Shown in pieces: positions 26,311 through 35,174 of a stretch of 64,000 bases of DNA. The position numbers and the translations under genes are program-made. The first letter of the stretch is position 1; each line of letters starts with the position of its first letter. A model generated the notes under the pieces. It had not been told where the DNA came from. It saw only the letters and a program-made list of their open reading frames with translations, and searched no databases. Source of the DNA: Algoriphagus pacificus (GTDB lineage: Bacteria; Bacteroidota; Bacteroidia; Cytophagales; Cyclobacteriaceae); NCBI RefSeq assembly GCF_017254845.1, contig NZ_JAFKCU010000003.1, positions 62,001 to 126,000 on the forward strand, in the 5' to 3' direction.

Positions 26311-27135
26311 ATGAGAAAATTATTACCCTTACTTTTTCTGAGCTTGCTGGCTGTCAGTTGTATCAGTAATAAGCGCATCACCTATTTGCAGAACTTACCG
26401 GATAATGAGCCTATCGAACTCGATGAGTTTATTCCTTTTGCAGAAGTTGATTACAAATATATTTTGCAGCCTTTTGATATCGTAGAGATAGATTTTGCTT
26501 CTTCAGATGAGGAACTTACCAAGGCCTTTTCCTATCAGAACAATGGAACTGGTGGCTTATCTGGAATGGGAGGAACTGGTGGCGGTGGAGGCCAAGGTTC
26601 TGATCCTTTGTATTTTAGAGGATATAGTATTGATCAGGCAGGGGAAGTAGAGGTTCCAAAGCTGGGTAAGATTCACATTGCCGGAATGACTGAGGAGGAA
26701 GCAAAGGATAAAGTGCAGGAAGCTATCAATGAATTCTTCAAAGAAGAGGTTTATGTTCGTCTGAGGATTGCTGGAATACGTTACACTACACTGGGAGAGT
26801 TTAATAGTGTTGGGGTAAAAGTCATTTATAAGAACAGAGCTACAATATTTGATGCGCTGGCAAATTCAGGTGAAACAAGCCTTTTAGGAAAAAAGAACAA
26901 ACTTTTCATTATTCGTCAATATGATGGAGGTACAAAAATCCATCAGATTAATTTAAATGATAGAGGGATTTTGGCTAGCCCATTTTATTTTATTCAGCCA
27001 AATGATATCTTGTATATGGAACCGATGAATATCAGACAGATCGGTAACGCGGACAATTTAACAGCGTCTTTAGCATTGTTTGCTGGATTATTGGCCTCTA
27101 CTTTGTTGATAATTAATTTAGTGACGGGGAATTAA
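26311..27135 (+). CDS. Wza-type polysaccharide export lipoprotein (first copy)
   Basis: A 274-residue outer-membrane export protein. Lipobox LAVSC with Cys17; polysaccharide-export (Poly_export) domain about 48-140 (YILQPFDIVEIDF ... VEVPKLGKIHIAGMTEEEA); SLBB-like region about 145-230 (YTTLGEFNSVGV ... FDALANSGE); hydrophobic C-terminal helix about 247-270. A glycine-rich insert (about 77-96) lies within the first domain. With the adjacent Wzc-type kinase (5-bp gap) it should form the trans-envelope channel for exopolysaccharide. Confidence 0.9.
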   Translation: MRKLLPLLFLSLLAVSCISNKRITYLQNLPDNEPIELDEFIPFAEVDYKYILQPFDIVEIDFASSDEELTKAFSYQNNGTGGLSGMGGTGGGGGQGSDPLYFRGYSIDQAGEVEVPKLGKIHIAGMTEEEAKDKVQEAINEFFKEEVYVRLRIAGIRYTTLGEFNSVGVKVIYKNRATIFDALANSGETSLLGKKNKLFIIRQYDGGTKIHQINLNDRGILASPFYFIQPNDILYMEPMNIRQIGNADNLTASLALFAGLLASTLLIINLVTGN

Positions 27136-27140
27136 GGATT

Positions 27141-29600
27141 ATGGAGAAGTTAGACTTAAGTCAACTCGATAACGAAGAGAAAGCATTAGAGATCAGGTAT
27201 GTAGTGGCCAAATACATTCGCTATTGGCCTTGGTACGCACTTTTTATTATTCTTTTTGTCTCTGCTACTTTTTTGTTCCATCGCTATACAGTGGATGAAT
27301 ACGAAGTGACTGGTTCCATGATTATCAAGACCAACACCTCTCCTGAAGCAAGAATCCTAGATAGATCCAATATATTTTCTTCCGGCATCAATCTGGAAAA
27401 TGACATCTTAAGACTGCGATCAAAGAACTTAGCCCATGAGGCTTTGAAAAAGGTCCATTTTGATGTAGAGTATTATGCTAAAACCAATATCAAGGCTATT
27501 GAACTCTACGATCGTTCTCCCATCAGAATAGATGTAGATTGGGATCATTTTCAAGTCACTGATGCTCCCTCCGAATTGCAAATCTTATCGGAAGAGAATT
27601 TTAGAATAGTACCGGAAGAAACCAGCTTTATGGATTTTAATTCTGCTATGGCAGCGGGAGATGAATCCATTTATAATAAGACTTTCACCTTTGGAGAGGA
27701 AATAGAAACCAGCAGATCCAAGTTTACCGTCTTTTTGGTCAATCCAGGAAGAGCCGGCGAGTCAGTCGTTTTTCAATTGAAAAACCCAACCGTTTTGGAG
27801 GAACAATTAGGTAGATCTATCAATGTCACCTTGGTGAATGAGTATAGCTCTGTGTTAAGACTAAGCACCAATACTAAAGTGGTGGAAAAGGGTAGGGATT
27901 ATATTAATGCTTTGATGTCCTCTTACATTGATTATGATCTGAATGAGAAAAACAGAATCCAAGAAAATACCATCCGATTCATTGAGGAGCAATTGGGGTT
28001 TTTAGAGGATTCTCTAAAGAATAAAGAACAGGAACTGCAGCAGTTTAAAGTGGATAATAAAATGCTGGATGTCTCAGCAGAATTTTCAAATATCTTATCA
28101 AAGATGAATAATCTGGATGAGATGAAAGCGGAGATAGATTATCAGCTGAATTACTTCGAGCAAATCCGTTCCTACATGCAGCAGAAGAGCAAGGATTTTT
28201 CTGATGTGATTGCCCCTTCTGTTATTGGAGTTCCAGACCCACTTTTAAATGGATTGATTCAAACCCTAGTTACCCTTTCACAGGATCGAAGAAAGTTATT
28301 GGCCACAGTCAATGATAACCACCCGGAAGTACTCAAGATTGATGTGCAAATGGAAAAGGTTCAGGAAGGTCTTTTCGAGAATGTGGTGAATTTGATCGCC
28401 AATACCAGACAGAAAAGAGCCAATATCCAAAATGACATAGATTTTTATGATTCTCAGTTTGCGACATTGCCTGAATCAGAATCCCAATACACCGGAATTT
28501 TTCGTGAGTTTAAGTTAAGGGAGTCTTTATATACCTATTTGCTGGAAAAAAGAGCTGAGGCAGGTATTGCCATGGCTTCCAACGTTTCGGATAATTCAAT
28601 TTTGGATTATGCAAAAAGGGGAACGCTAATCTTCCCAAAAAAGCAGCAGAATTATGGTTTAGCCATCGTTTTAGGCTTTTTGATTCCATTTGGATTTATT
28701 GTGGTTCGGGATATTTTCGATGATACCATCAAAGATCAGCGGGATCTTAAAAAGAACTTTATGATACCACAATTGGGTATTATTGGGTACAGCCAAAAGG
28801 AGACGAATCAGGTGGTTTTGGAACATCCCAAATCTGCTGTAGCAGAATCCTTTAGATCTTTAAGATCAGCGATTACTTATTTGGCAAGTGGGAAAAACAC
28901 CAAGAAAATATTGGTCACCTCTTCTGTTTCTGGTGAAGGGAAGACTTTTACCTCTTTGAACTTGGCTTCAGCCATGGCATTGGGTTCCAAAAAAACAGTG
29001 GTAGTGGGAGGGGATTTGAGAAGACCAAAATTGGCTTCATACTTTGGACATTCTGAAAAAGTGGGACTTTCTACCTATTTAATTGGCAAAGTAGAAGCTG
29101 AACAGATCGTGTTTAAAAGCCAGCATGATAACTTATATTTTGTGCCCTCAGGTGTGATTCCTCCCAATCCGGCAGAGCTTCTTCAAACACAGCGATTGAA
29201 GGATTTCCTTCAGTTTTTGGAAGAGCGATTTGATGTAGTGATTTTTGATACACCTCCTATGGGGTTGGTTTCTGAGACTATCGATTTGATGCGTCTTTTT
29301 GACATCAATCTCTATGTTGTGAGACAAAGTTATACTGTCAAGGATCACTTGGTTATGATCAACGACTTGTTTAATAATAAGCAGGTGAAAAACGTATATG
29401 GAGTCTTCAATGGCATTATCAACTCAGGATACCATTACGAAGGTTACAATTACGGGTACGGTAATACATACCTCTATTCTCAAAATAATAAATACATGTA
29501 CAATTATTATGGAGAGGATCTTGAAACCAAAAAGAAGAGGATCAGAAAGATGGATACAACGCTTTGGAAAAAAATCAAAAAAGCTTTCCGGGTTAAATAA
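27141..29600 (+). CDS. Wzc-type chain-length determinant and tyrosine autokinase (first copy)
   Basis: An 819-residue BY-kinase. N-terminal TM at about 33-50, a long periplasmic Wzz/GNVR region with coiled coil (about 265-330), second TM at about 510-530, then the cytoplasmic kinase: Walker A SVSGEGKTF near 596, Walker A' GGDLRRPK and Walker B VVIFDTPP. The C-terminal tail is rich in tyrosines (YHYEGYNYGYGNTYLY), the autophosphorylation cluster that controls oligomer state and chain length. Pairs with the Wza-type gene just upstream. A close second pair lies downstream. Confidence 0.93.
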   Translation: MEKLDLSQLDNEEKALEIRYVVAKYIRYWPWYALFIILFVSATFLFHRYTVDEYEVTGSMIIKTNTSPEARILDRSNIFSSGINLENDILRLRSKNLAHEALKKVHFDVEYYAKTNIKAIELYDRSPIRIDVDWDHFQVTDAPSELQILSEENFRIVPEETSFMDFNSAMAAGDESIYNKTFTFGEEIETSRSKFTVFLVNPGRAGESVVFQLKNPTVLEEQLGRSINVTLVNEYSSVLRLSTNTKVVEKGRDYINALMSSYIDYDLNEKNRIQENTIRFIEEQLGFLEDSLKNKEQELQQFKVDNKMLDVSAEFSNILSKMNNLDEMKAEIDYQLNYFEQIRSYMQQKSKDFSDVIAPSVIGVPDPLLNGLIQTLVTLSQDRRKLLATVNDNHPEVLKIDVQMEKVQEGLFENVVNLIANTRQKRANIQNDIDFYDSQFATLPESESQYTGIFREFKLRESLYTYLLEKRAEAGIAMASNVSDNSILDYAKRGTLIFPKKQQNYGLAIVLGFLIPFGFIVVRDIFDDTIKDQRDLKKNFMIPQLGIIGYSQKETNQVVLEHPKSAVAESFRSLRSAITYLASGKNTKKILVTSSVSGEGKTFTSLNLASAMALGSKKTVVVGGDLRRPKLASYFGHSEKVGLSTYLIGKVEAEQIVFKSQHDNLYFVPSGVIPPNPAELLQTQRLKDFLQFLEERFDVVIFDTPPMGLVSETIDLMRLFDINLYVVRQSYTVKDHLVMINDLFNNKQVKNVYGVFNGIINSGYHYEGYNYGYGNTYLYSQNNKYMYNYYGEDLETKKKRIRKMDTTLWKKIKKAFRVK

Positions 29601-29636
29601 TCGTATTCCATTTCGAATCAATAAAATTTTCAAAGC

Positions 29637-30359
29637 TTGAAAAAAGCAGCTTTAATTCCAGCTAGATATGCTTCCACCAGACTTCCTGCGAAATTGGTTC
29701 AGGATCTTGGGGGCAAGTCGGTGATTCAGAGAACCTATTTAAGTACCCTTGCTACCGGAATTTTTGATGAGGTCTGGGTTGTAACAGATCATCAGGAAAT
29801 TGAGCAACAGATTAAAAGCCTGGGGGGAAATGTCTTTTTTAGCCAAAAAGGGCATGAGAGTGGTTCAGACCGAATTGCAGAAGCCCTACAGCAAGTGGAT
29901 GCAGAGATAATTGTGAATGTACAAGGAGATGAGCCCTTTCAGGATCAAAAATCATTGAATGACCTGGTGCAAGTTTTTGAAGATAGAAATGTACAAGTAG
30001 CTTCCTTAAAAACGCTGATTTCAGAAGATGAGGCTCAGAATCCCAACTTTGTAAAAGTAGTTACCAATAAGGAAGGAGATGCCCTCTATTTTTCAAGATC
30101 TTCAATTCCTTACAATCGAGATAAGATAAGAGATCTTCAATATTGGAAACATATTGGAGTCTATGCTTATAGACGACAAGCTTTGTTGGCTTTCACCGAA
30201 ATGCCAAAATCTGATTTAGAACGGATTGAAATGCTGGAACAGCTCCGCCTTTTGGAAAATGGTTTTGCGATCCGAATGGTAGAAACAACTCACCAGGCTG
30301 TTGCAATAGACACAGCAGAGGACTTAACCAGAGCAAGGAGTATACTGGGATTGAAGTAA
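29637..30359 (+). CDS. kdsB: 3-deoxy-manno-octulosonate cytidylyltransferase
   Basis: A 240-residue CMP-KDO synthetase: IPARYASTRLPAKLVQDL (CTP-binding N-terminus), VVTDHQEI, NVQGDEPF and YKHIG-like YWKHIGVYAYRR are family hallmarks. It activates KDO for lipopolysaccharide core, or for a KDO-containing capsule. The start is TTG at 29637 (TTG-AAA-AAA); no in-frame ATG gives a complete N-terminus. It is placed between the two wza-wzc pairs, 36 bp after the first; kdsA and kdsD are not in the window. Confidence 0.93.
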   Translation: MKKAALIPARYASTRLPAKLVQDLGGKSVIQRTYLSTLATGIFDEVWVVTDHQEIEQQIKSLGGNVFFSQKGHESGSDRIAEALQQVDAEIIVNVQGDEPFQDQKSLNDLVQVFEDRNVQVASLKTLISEDEAQNPNFVKVVTNKEGDALYFSRSSIPYNRDKIRDLQYWKHIGVYAYRRQALLAFTEMPKSDLERIEMLEQLRLLENGFAIRMVETTHQAVAIDTAEDLTRARSILGLK

Positions 30360-30464
30360 AGGAGGTATTGAAATGATAAAATTAATCTGGGTTTTTAGTT
30401 TAAAATCTGCTTTTCTAAAGACTAAAACTGTAATTTAAATTTACATTTTTACGAACTGCTAAAT

Positions 30465-30499
30465 TTTGACCAGCTTTTCTACGAAATTGATTAAGTTTG
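30465..30499 (+). promoter_or_regulatory. Bacteroidota-type promoter of the second export operon
   Basis: TAAGTTTG at 30492-30499 matches the -7 consensus TAnnTTTG; TTTG at 30465-30468 is a possible -33 element with a 23-bp spacer, at the long end of the accepted range. The predicted start site would give a leader of about 28 bases before the ATG at 30534. Confidence 0.5.
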
Positions 30500-30533
30500 C
30501 GCAGTTTTTGAACAAGATTTTAAAAATTCATTT

Positions 30534-31343
30534 ATGCGGAGATTCCGACTTGGGATTGTTTCTATCCTAGCCCTAATAGCTGCTTCAGCTTGTGTATCCA
30601 ATGAGAAGATCATTTATCTTCAAAATCAAGAGGGAAATACCCCTATATCAGAAGGAGAATTAATCTCCTACGAAATCCCAGAATATAGATTACAATACAA
30701 TGATATCATTGACGTCAATATTCAGACGGTGGACGATATGATTGAGAATGGTTTTAATAATAAAGCAGGAGGTACAGCAGGTCAAATGGGAAATATGGCT
30801 TCTCAATCTGGAGGTGATATTTATTACATGACAGGATACACCGTAGATAATAAGGGAAATATCCGTTTGCCCATTGTGGGAGAAGTCAATGTCAAAGATA
30901 AAACCTTAGAAGAAGCTAGAATTTCCATCGAAGAGAAATTAAGAGTTTATGTAACGACTGAACTTTATGTAAAAGTGAAGCTGGGAGGTATCAGATATTC
31001 TGCTCTAGGGGAATTTAGAAGACCTGGGAAATTTGTAGTGCTCCAGGACAGAATGACCATTTTTGAAGCAATTGCTAATGCCGGAGACTTGACTCCTATT
31101 GCAAAAAGAGATGAGGTATTATTGATTAGACAGTATCCAGAGGGAACCCGTCTTCATAGATTGAATTTAAATGATAGACATGTTGTAGAATCAGAATTCT
31201 ATTTTATCCAGCCCAATGATCAGATTTATGTAGAGCCTATGAAGGTGAGAGAAGTGGGAGCAGGAGAGAATGCTGCCCAATCCATTGCATTGGTTATTTC
31301 AGCTATCACAGCCTTAGCTCTTATCCTGAATTTAATTAAATAA
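30534..31343 (+). CDS. Wza-type polysaccharide export lipoprotein (second copy)
   Basis: A 269-residue homologue of the protein at 26311. Lipobox AASAC with Cys20; Poly_export domain (YRLQYNDIIDVNIQ ... IRLPIVGEVNVKDKTLEEA); SLBB-like part (YSALGEFRRPGKFVV ... FEAIANAGDLTP); C-terminal hydrophobic helix. The segment FYFIQPNDQIYVEPM is nearly the same in both copies. One base separates it from the second Wzc-type gene. Confidence 0.9.
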   Translation: MRRFRLGIVSILALIAASACVSNEKIIYLQNQEGNTPISEGELISYEIPEYRLQYNDIIDVNIQTVDDMIENGFNNKAGGTAGQMGNMASQSGGDIYYMTGYTVDNKGNIRLPIVGEVNVKDKTLEEARISIEEKLRVYVTTELYVKVKLGGIRYSALGEFRRPGKFVVLQDRMTIFEAIANAGDLTPIAKRDEVLLIRQYPEGTRLHRLNLNDRHVVESEFYFIQPNDQIYVEPMKVREVGAGENAAQSIALVISAITALALILNLIK

Positions 31344-31344
31344 G

Positions 31345-33792
31345 ATGTATCCAAATTCACCCCAGAATTCAGCCAATCAGCAGAATCCTTTTATGATGCA
31401 AAAGGAGGATGAGATTGACTTAAAAGTTTTATTATTTAATTATCTGCAATACTGGCCATTGATTTTGGCTTTTATGTTTGCAGGTTTGGTTTCGGCATTT
31501 TTATTCAACCGTTATGCTACCAATATTTTTAATGTAGAATCCAGCATTTTGGTGGAGGATGATAAACCAAGCTTAGGGACAGACCTATTCGAGTCAGCAG
31601 GATTCGGTTTACAAGGAAAAAAAAACATAGAAAATGAAATAGGAATTCTTAAATCCTATTCACTGGCTGAAGAGACTATTTCAGAATTAAACCTGAATGT
31701 TCAATATTATCATGTGGGTTTTGTTGTCAATACTCAATTATATGATAAACTTCCAATTATAGTTTCAGTTGATTGGGAGCATCCTCAATGGGTTGGAGGT
31801 ATGTTTTCTGTGGAGGTTTTGGATGATAATTCATTTGAACTACTAATTGAAGAAGATGAATTTTCTGTTTATAACCCAGAGGATCCTTTTTATAAATCTA
31901 ATCTAGCCGAGCCAAGTTTAAAAAAGTCTGTGTATTCTTTTGGTGAACAGATCCAGGAAGAAAATCTCTCTATTAAAATCAATAGCATATATGCGAATCC
32001 AGGGGATAAAATTCTGTTTAAGATCTTGGATACTCCATCACTTGCATTAAAATATAAAAATGAACTTGGAGTAACTCCAATTAATAAGCAAGCATCTATA
32101 CTTACCTTAAATCTTGAGACACCTGTCAGAAGGTTAGGGGAGGATTATATCAATAAGTTGATGGAAATGTATCTGAAGCGTGAACTGGATGAGAAAAACA
32201 GAGCTTCAGAAAGCACTATTCGTTTTATTGAGAATCAATTGCTTGGAATCTCTGATTCTCTTGAAACTTCAGAGAATAGACTGCAGCAATATAGATCTGA
32301 AAATAATGTTTTTAACCTTTCTGAAGAAGGTTCTGTGATTTTTGAAAGATTACAGGATTTGGAAAAGCAAAAGGGAGAAACTGAAGTTAGTCTCAAATAT
32401 TATCAGACTTTAAATTCTTATTTAGAAAATAGTCAGGGAGGAGAGTTGGTAGCACCATCTATTATCGGCGTAACGGATCCCTTATTAAATTCCTTGGTCA
32501 ATGCTTTGGCAGAGCTGCAGGCGGATCAAATCCGATTGAAATCCAACTTTTCGGATCAGGCTCCAGCAGTTAGGGAAAATGCTACAAGAATTGCCAATAC
32601 CAAAAAGCAATTACAGGAGAATGTAAATTTGGCTTTGAATAATACCCAAAATGTATTAGCTGACCTCAATAATAGGATTCGATTAATCCAGTCTGATATA
32701 AATGCGTTACCTAAAACAGAAAGAGACCTAATTGGGATTCAGAGAAAATTCACGATCAACGAAAATATTTATGTTTACCTATTAGAGAAGAAGGCGGAAG
32801 CTGAGATTACCAAAGCTTCCAATATGCCAAAAAATACAATTTTGGATTTTGCAAAGGCAGGTCAGACACCAGTAGCTCCTAAGCGCTCCTTAAATTTATT
32901 AATAGGTTTGATACTTGGCTTGATTGTTCCTATTGGATTTATTACCATTAAGGATTTCTTAAATACCAAGATTGAGGATCCTAAGGAATTAGAAAACCAG
33001 ATCAAAGTACCATTAATAGGTATGGTGGGAAGAAATACTTCTGATGATGCCTTGCCGGTATTGAATAATCCACGTTCCACTGTTACAGAATCTTTTCGTT
33101 CCTTAAGGGCAGATATGACCTATCTCTCCCAACAAAAAGAGAATCTAACTATCCTATTTACCTCTTCTATTTCTGGAGAAGGTAAGACCTTTGTTTCTAT
33201 CAATATGGCTTCTGTCTATGCCTTGATGGGTAAGAAAACCATATTGATAGGTTTGGATTTAAGAAAACCTAAAATTGCTGAGGATTTTGGATTGGTAAAT
33301 GATAAGGGTATGAGTACCTGTTTGAGTTCGGACACACCTTGGCAATCCGTGATTAAATCTTCAGGTCATCCAGATTTTGATGTGATCTTATCCGGTCCAA
33401 TTCCTCCTAATCCTGCCGAACTCTTATTGCAAGAGAAGTTTGCAAACATCGTCAATGAAATTAAAGCAGCATATGATGTAATAGTCTTTGACTGCCCTCC
33501 TGTGGGTCTTGTATCGGAAACCAAAGAGCTATTTGCTTTGGCAGACATTAGTTTCTATGTATTCCGTCAAGGTTATTCTATGAAAGGAAATACTCAGATT
33601 TTGAATAATCTGGTAGAGAAAGGGGGAGTAACAAAAATTTATGGAATCCTCAACGATGTACATATTGACAAAGGCTATGGTTACGGTTATGGCTATGGAT
33701 ACGGCTATGGCTATGGTGGTAATTCATATGGTTACCATGAGGAGGCTGTACCTTTACCTTGGTGGAAAAGAGCATTGGGAATTAAAAAATAG
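31345..33792 (+). CDS. Wzc-type chain-length determinant and tyrosine autokinase (second copy)
   Basis: An 815-residue BY-kinase with the same plan as the first copy: TM near 36-53, Wzz/GNVR periplasmic domain with coiled coil, TM near 513-530, Walker A SISGEGKTF near 609, A' GLDLRKPK, Walker B VIVFDCPP. The tyrosine tail here is a regular Gly-Tyr alternation encoded by a short tandem DNA repeat (33673-33717). It is presumably the partner of the Wza-type protein at 30534; the two pairs may serve different polymers. Confidence 0.93.
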   Translation: MYPNSPQNSANQQNPFMMQKEDEIDLKVLLFNYLQYWPLILAFMFAGLVSAFLFNRYATNIFNVESSILVEDDKPSLGTDLFESAGFGLQGKKNIENEIGILKSYSLAEETISELNLNVQYYHVGFVVNTQLYDKLPIIVSVDWEHPQWVGGMFSVEVLDDNSFELLIEEDEFSVYNPEDPFYKSNLAEPSLKKSVYSFGEQIQEENLSIKINSIYANPGDKILFKILDTPSLALKYKNELGVTPINKQASILTLNLETPVRRLGEDYINKLMEMYLKRELDEKNRASESTIRFIENQLLGISDSLETSENRLQQYRSENNVFNLSEEGSVIFERLQDLEKQKGETEVSLKYYQTLNSYLENSQGGELVAPSIIGVTDPLLNSLVNALAELQADQIRLKSNFSDQAPAVRENATRIANTKKQLQENVNLALNNTQNVLADLNNRIRLIQSDINALPKTERDLIGIQRKFTINENIYVYLLEKKAEAEITKASNMPKNTILDFAKAGQTPVAPKRSLNLLIGLILGLIVPIGFITIKDFLNTKIEDPKELENQIKVPLIGMVGRNTSDDALPVLNNPRSTVTESFRSLRADMTYLSQQKENLTILFTSSISGEGKTFVSINMASVYALMGKKTILIGLDLRKPKIAEDFGLVNDKGMSTCLSSDTPWQSVIKSSGHPDFDVILSGPIPPNPAELLLQEKFANIVNEIKAAYDVIVFDCPPVGLVSETKELFALADISFYVFRQGYSMKGNTQILNNLVEKGGVTKIYGILNDVHIDKGYGYGYGYGYGYGYGGNSYGYHEEAVPLPWWKRALGIKK
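33673..33717 (+). repeat. Tandem GGY-TAY codon repeat in the kinase tail
   Basis: Fifteen codons alternate Gly and Tyr (GGC TAT GGT TAC GGT TAT ...), a 6-bp periodic array inside the Wzc-type gene. Slippage here would change the number of phosphorylatable tyrosines without breaking the frame when whole 6-bp units are gained or lost. Confidence 0.9.
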
Positions 33793-33802
33793 AAACAGAA
33801 TA

Positions 33803-33827
33803 GTCGGAAAATTTTCCGGCTTTTTTT
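33803..33827 (+). terminator. Intrinsic terminator after the second wza-wzc pair
   Basis: GTCGGAAAA pairs with TTTTCCGGC (one G-T pair), followed directly by seven T's. Confidence 0.8.
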
Positions 33828-34107
33828 ATGCTTGGGGTATACCTAGATATAATTACAATCGAGTTTAAAACCTATTTCTGACTGTGGAATTGTCCAACAT
33901 TCTGGACGTAAATCCATCAACTGCCAGCTCTTTTTATTTAATGGCTTTGCAATTCTTTTAAAAATTTTTACTGACTATAAAGAATTTGATAATAAGCATT
34001 TGAGATAGTTTGGATTTTTATAATTAATGTTAGTTACAATCGTTAATTTTATAAATTATTAATAATGACATTTATTAATAAAAAATAATCATTGATTAAT
34101 TATATTT
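33828..34107. other. AT-rich leader region with no gene
   Basis: About 280 bases between a terminator and the hypothetical gene at 34108. The last 100 bases are extremely AT-rich (runs of AATAAT/TTAATAA). I see no RNA gene or convincing ORF. A promoter probably lies here, since the preceding unit is terminated. Confidence 0.5.
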
Positions 34108-34677
34108 ATGTTCGAGTTTTTTAAAAATGCTTTCTCTTCATCTTCTACAGGAAATAAACTTATTAAGGGTGTTTCTGTGAGGTATGAGTTTTTTGGAAAG
34201 CCTATCTATTTTGATCCTATTGCTATGTTGGAGGAGATCGGATTAAAGCTCAAAGCCACTGAGCAAGAAGCAATTTCCAATCTGAATCTAGCTATTGAGG
34301 ATATCAAAAATGAAGATCTGATTATCCAGGAAAATTTGCCCCCAGCTGTATCAGCTTATTTTATTTTAGGCAAAAATGAAATTAAGGTGCAGAGATCAGT
34401 GAAGAATTTCGGAGTGCAACCCATCTCTCGATACCAATTTTTTACAGGGGATATTTTGTTTGCTGTTTTTCAAAGAAGGTATGATTATGGTAAAGATTTT
34501 GAAGCCTGTATTGAAAAATTGAAAGAATACACTGATAATTTACTTATGCCTCATTCCCATTTTGTTCATCTTCAAAATCAAAAATCCCAGGATATCTATT
34601 TGGAGAAATTTGGACATAGTCAAATCTGGTTAATTTTTAAGCGAGAACTATTCAATGACTTGCTAAGTCAGATTTAA
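34108..34677 (+). CDS. Hypothetical protein in polysaccharide locus
   Basis: A 189-residue soluble protein not recognised as any family. It starts MFEFFKNAFSSSS and has a mixed helical/strand pattern, no signal peptide, no membrane segment and no cysteine or histidine cluster. It stands alone between the second export pair and manC, with about 300 bases before and 500 after. A regulatory role in the locus is conceivable but there is no direct evidence; it does not look like the UpxY/NusG-type antiterminators of Bacteroides capsule loci. Confidence 0.7.
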   Translation: MFEFFKNAFSSSSTGNKLIKGVSVRYEFFGKPIYFDPIAMLEEIGLKLKATEQEAISNLNLAIEDIKNEDLIIQENLPPAVSAYFILGKNEIKVQRSVKNFGVQPISRYQFFTGDILFAVFQRRYDYGKDFEACIEKLKEYTDNLLMPHSHFVHLQNQKSQDIYLEKFGHSQIWLIFKRELFNDLLSQI

Positions 34678-35174
34678 GAAATATTAAAGAAAGTGAGCGA
34701 ATCACCGGATCCAATTTAGTATCAAATGCATTTCTTCGTATATGAAATTTCCGTTGAAAAATTGGATAAAAAATGAGTAATAAAACTACTCACTTTGCTT
34801 ATCTTTGAATTCTGAAAGAGATAAAAAGCCCTAAATTAAAGCCTGGGGGCACTTTTTAAACAAAAACCCAAAAATTACCTAAGACATTCTTATTCAGGCT
34901 ACTATTTCTAAAATAAGCGCTAAGTCCGCTCTCGGGTCAATTGATTTTAAAAGGGAATTACTCCAAAATCAATTTAAACTCGAATGGGACCGAAAGGGCG
35001 AAGCTGTGAATGGAATTTTAGATTTATGATTTTAGATTTTTGATTTAGGTACTTTTCTGATTCGATTCTTATTAATAAGGTTTCGATTCACCAAATCAAC
35101 ATTTCATCAGTTTATCAATTCAACAATTCCTCAATTCACCAAATCAACATTTCAAAAAATCAACATTTTTACAC
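34678..35174. other. 497-bp intergenic region with repeats
   Basis: No gene seen. Holds a weak hairpin TGAGTA...TACTCA (34774-34792), a 10-bp perfect inverted repeat AATTGATTTT / AAAATCAATT (34939-34948, 34965-34974), low-complexity GATTTTAGATTT text near 35018-35045, and a 21-bp exact direct repeat just before manC. Confidence 0.65.
35086..35154 (+). repeat. 21-bp direct repeat upstream of manC
   Basis: Two identical 21-bp copies (35086-35106 and 35134-35154; core CACCAAATCAACATTTC), 48 bp apart, followed by a third partial ATCAACATTT ending 5 bases before the manC start. Confidence 0.85.

Noticed and set aside
34108-34677. UpxY/NusG-like antiterminator of capsule loci
   Set aside because: The protein shows neither the NGN nor the KOW motif pattern.
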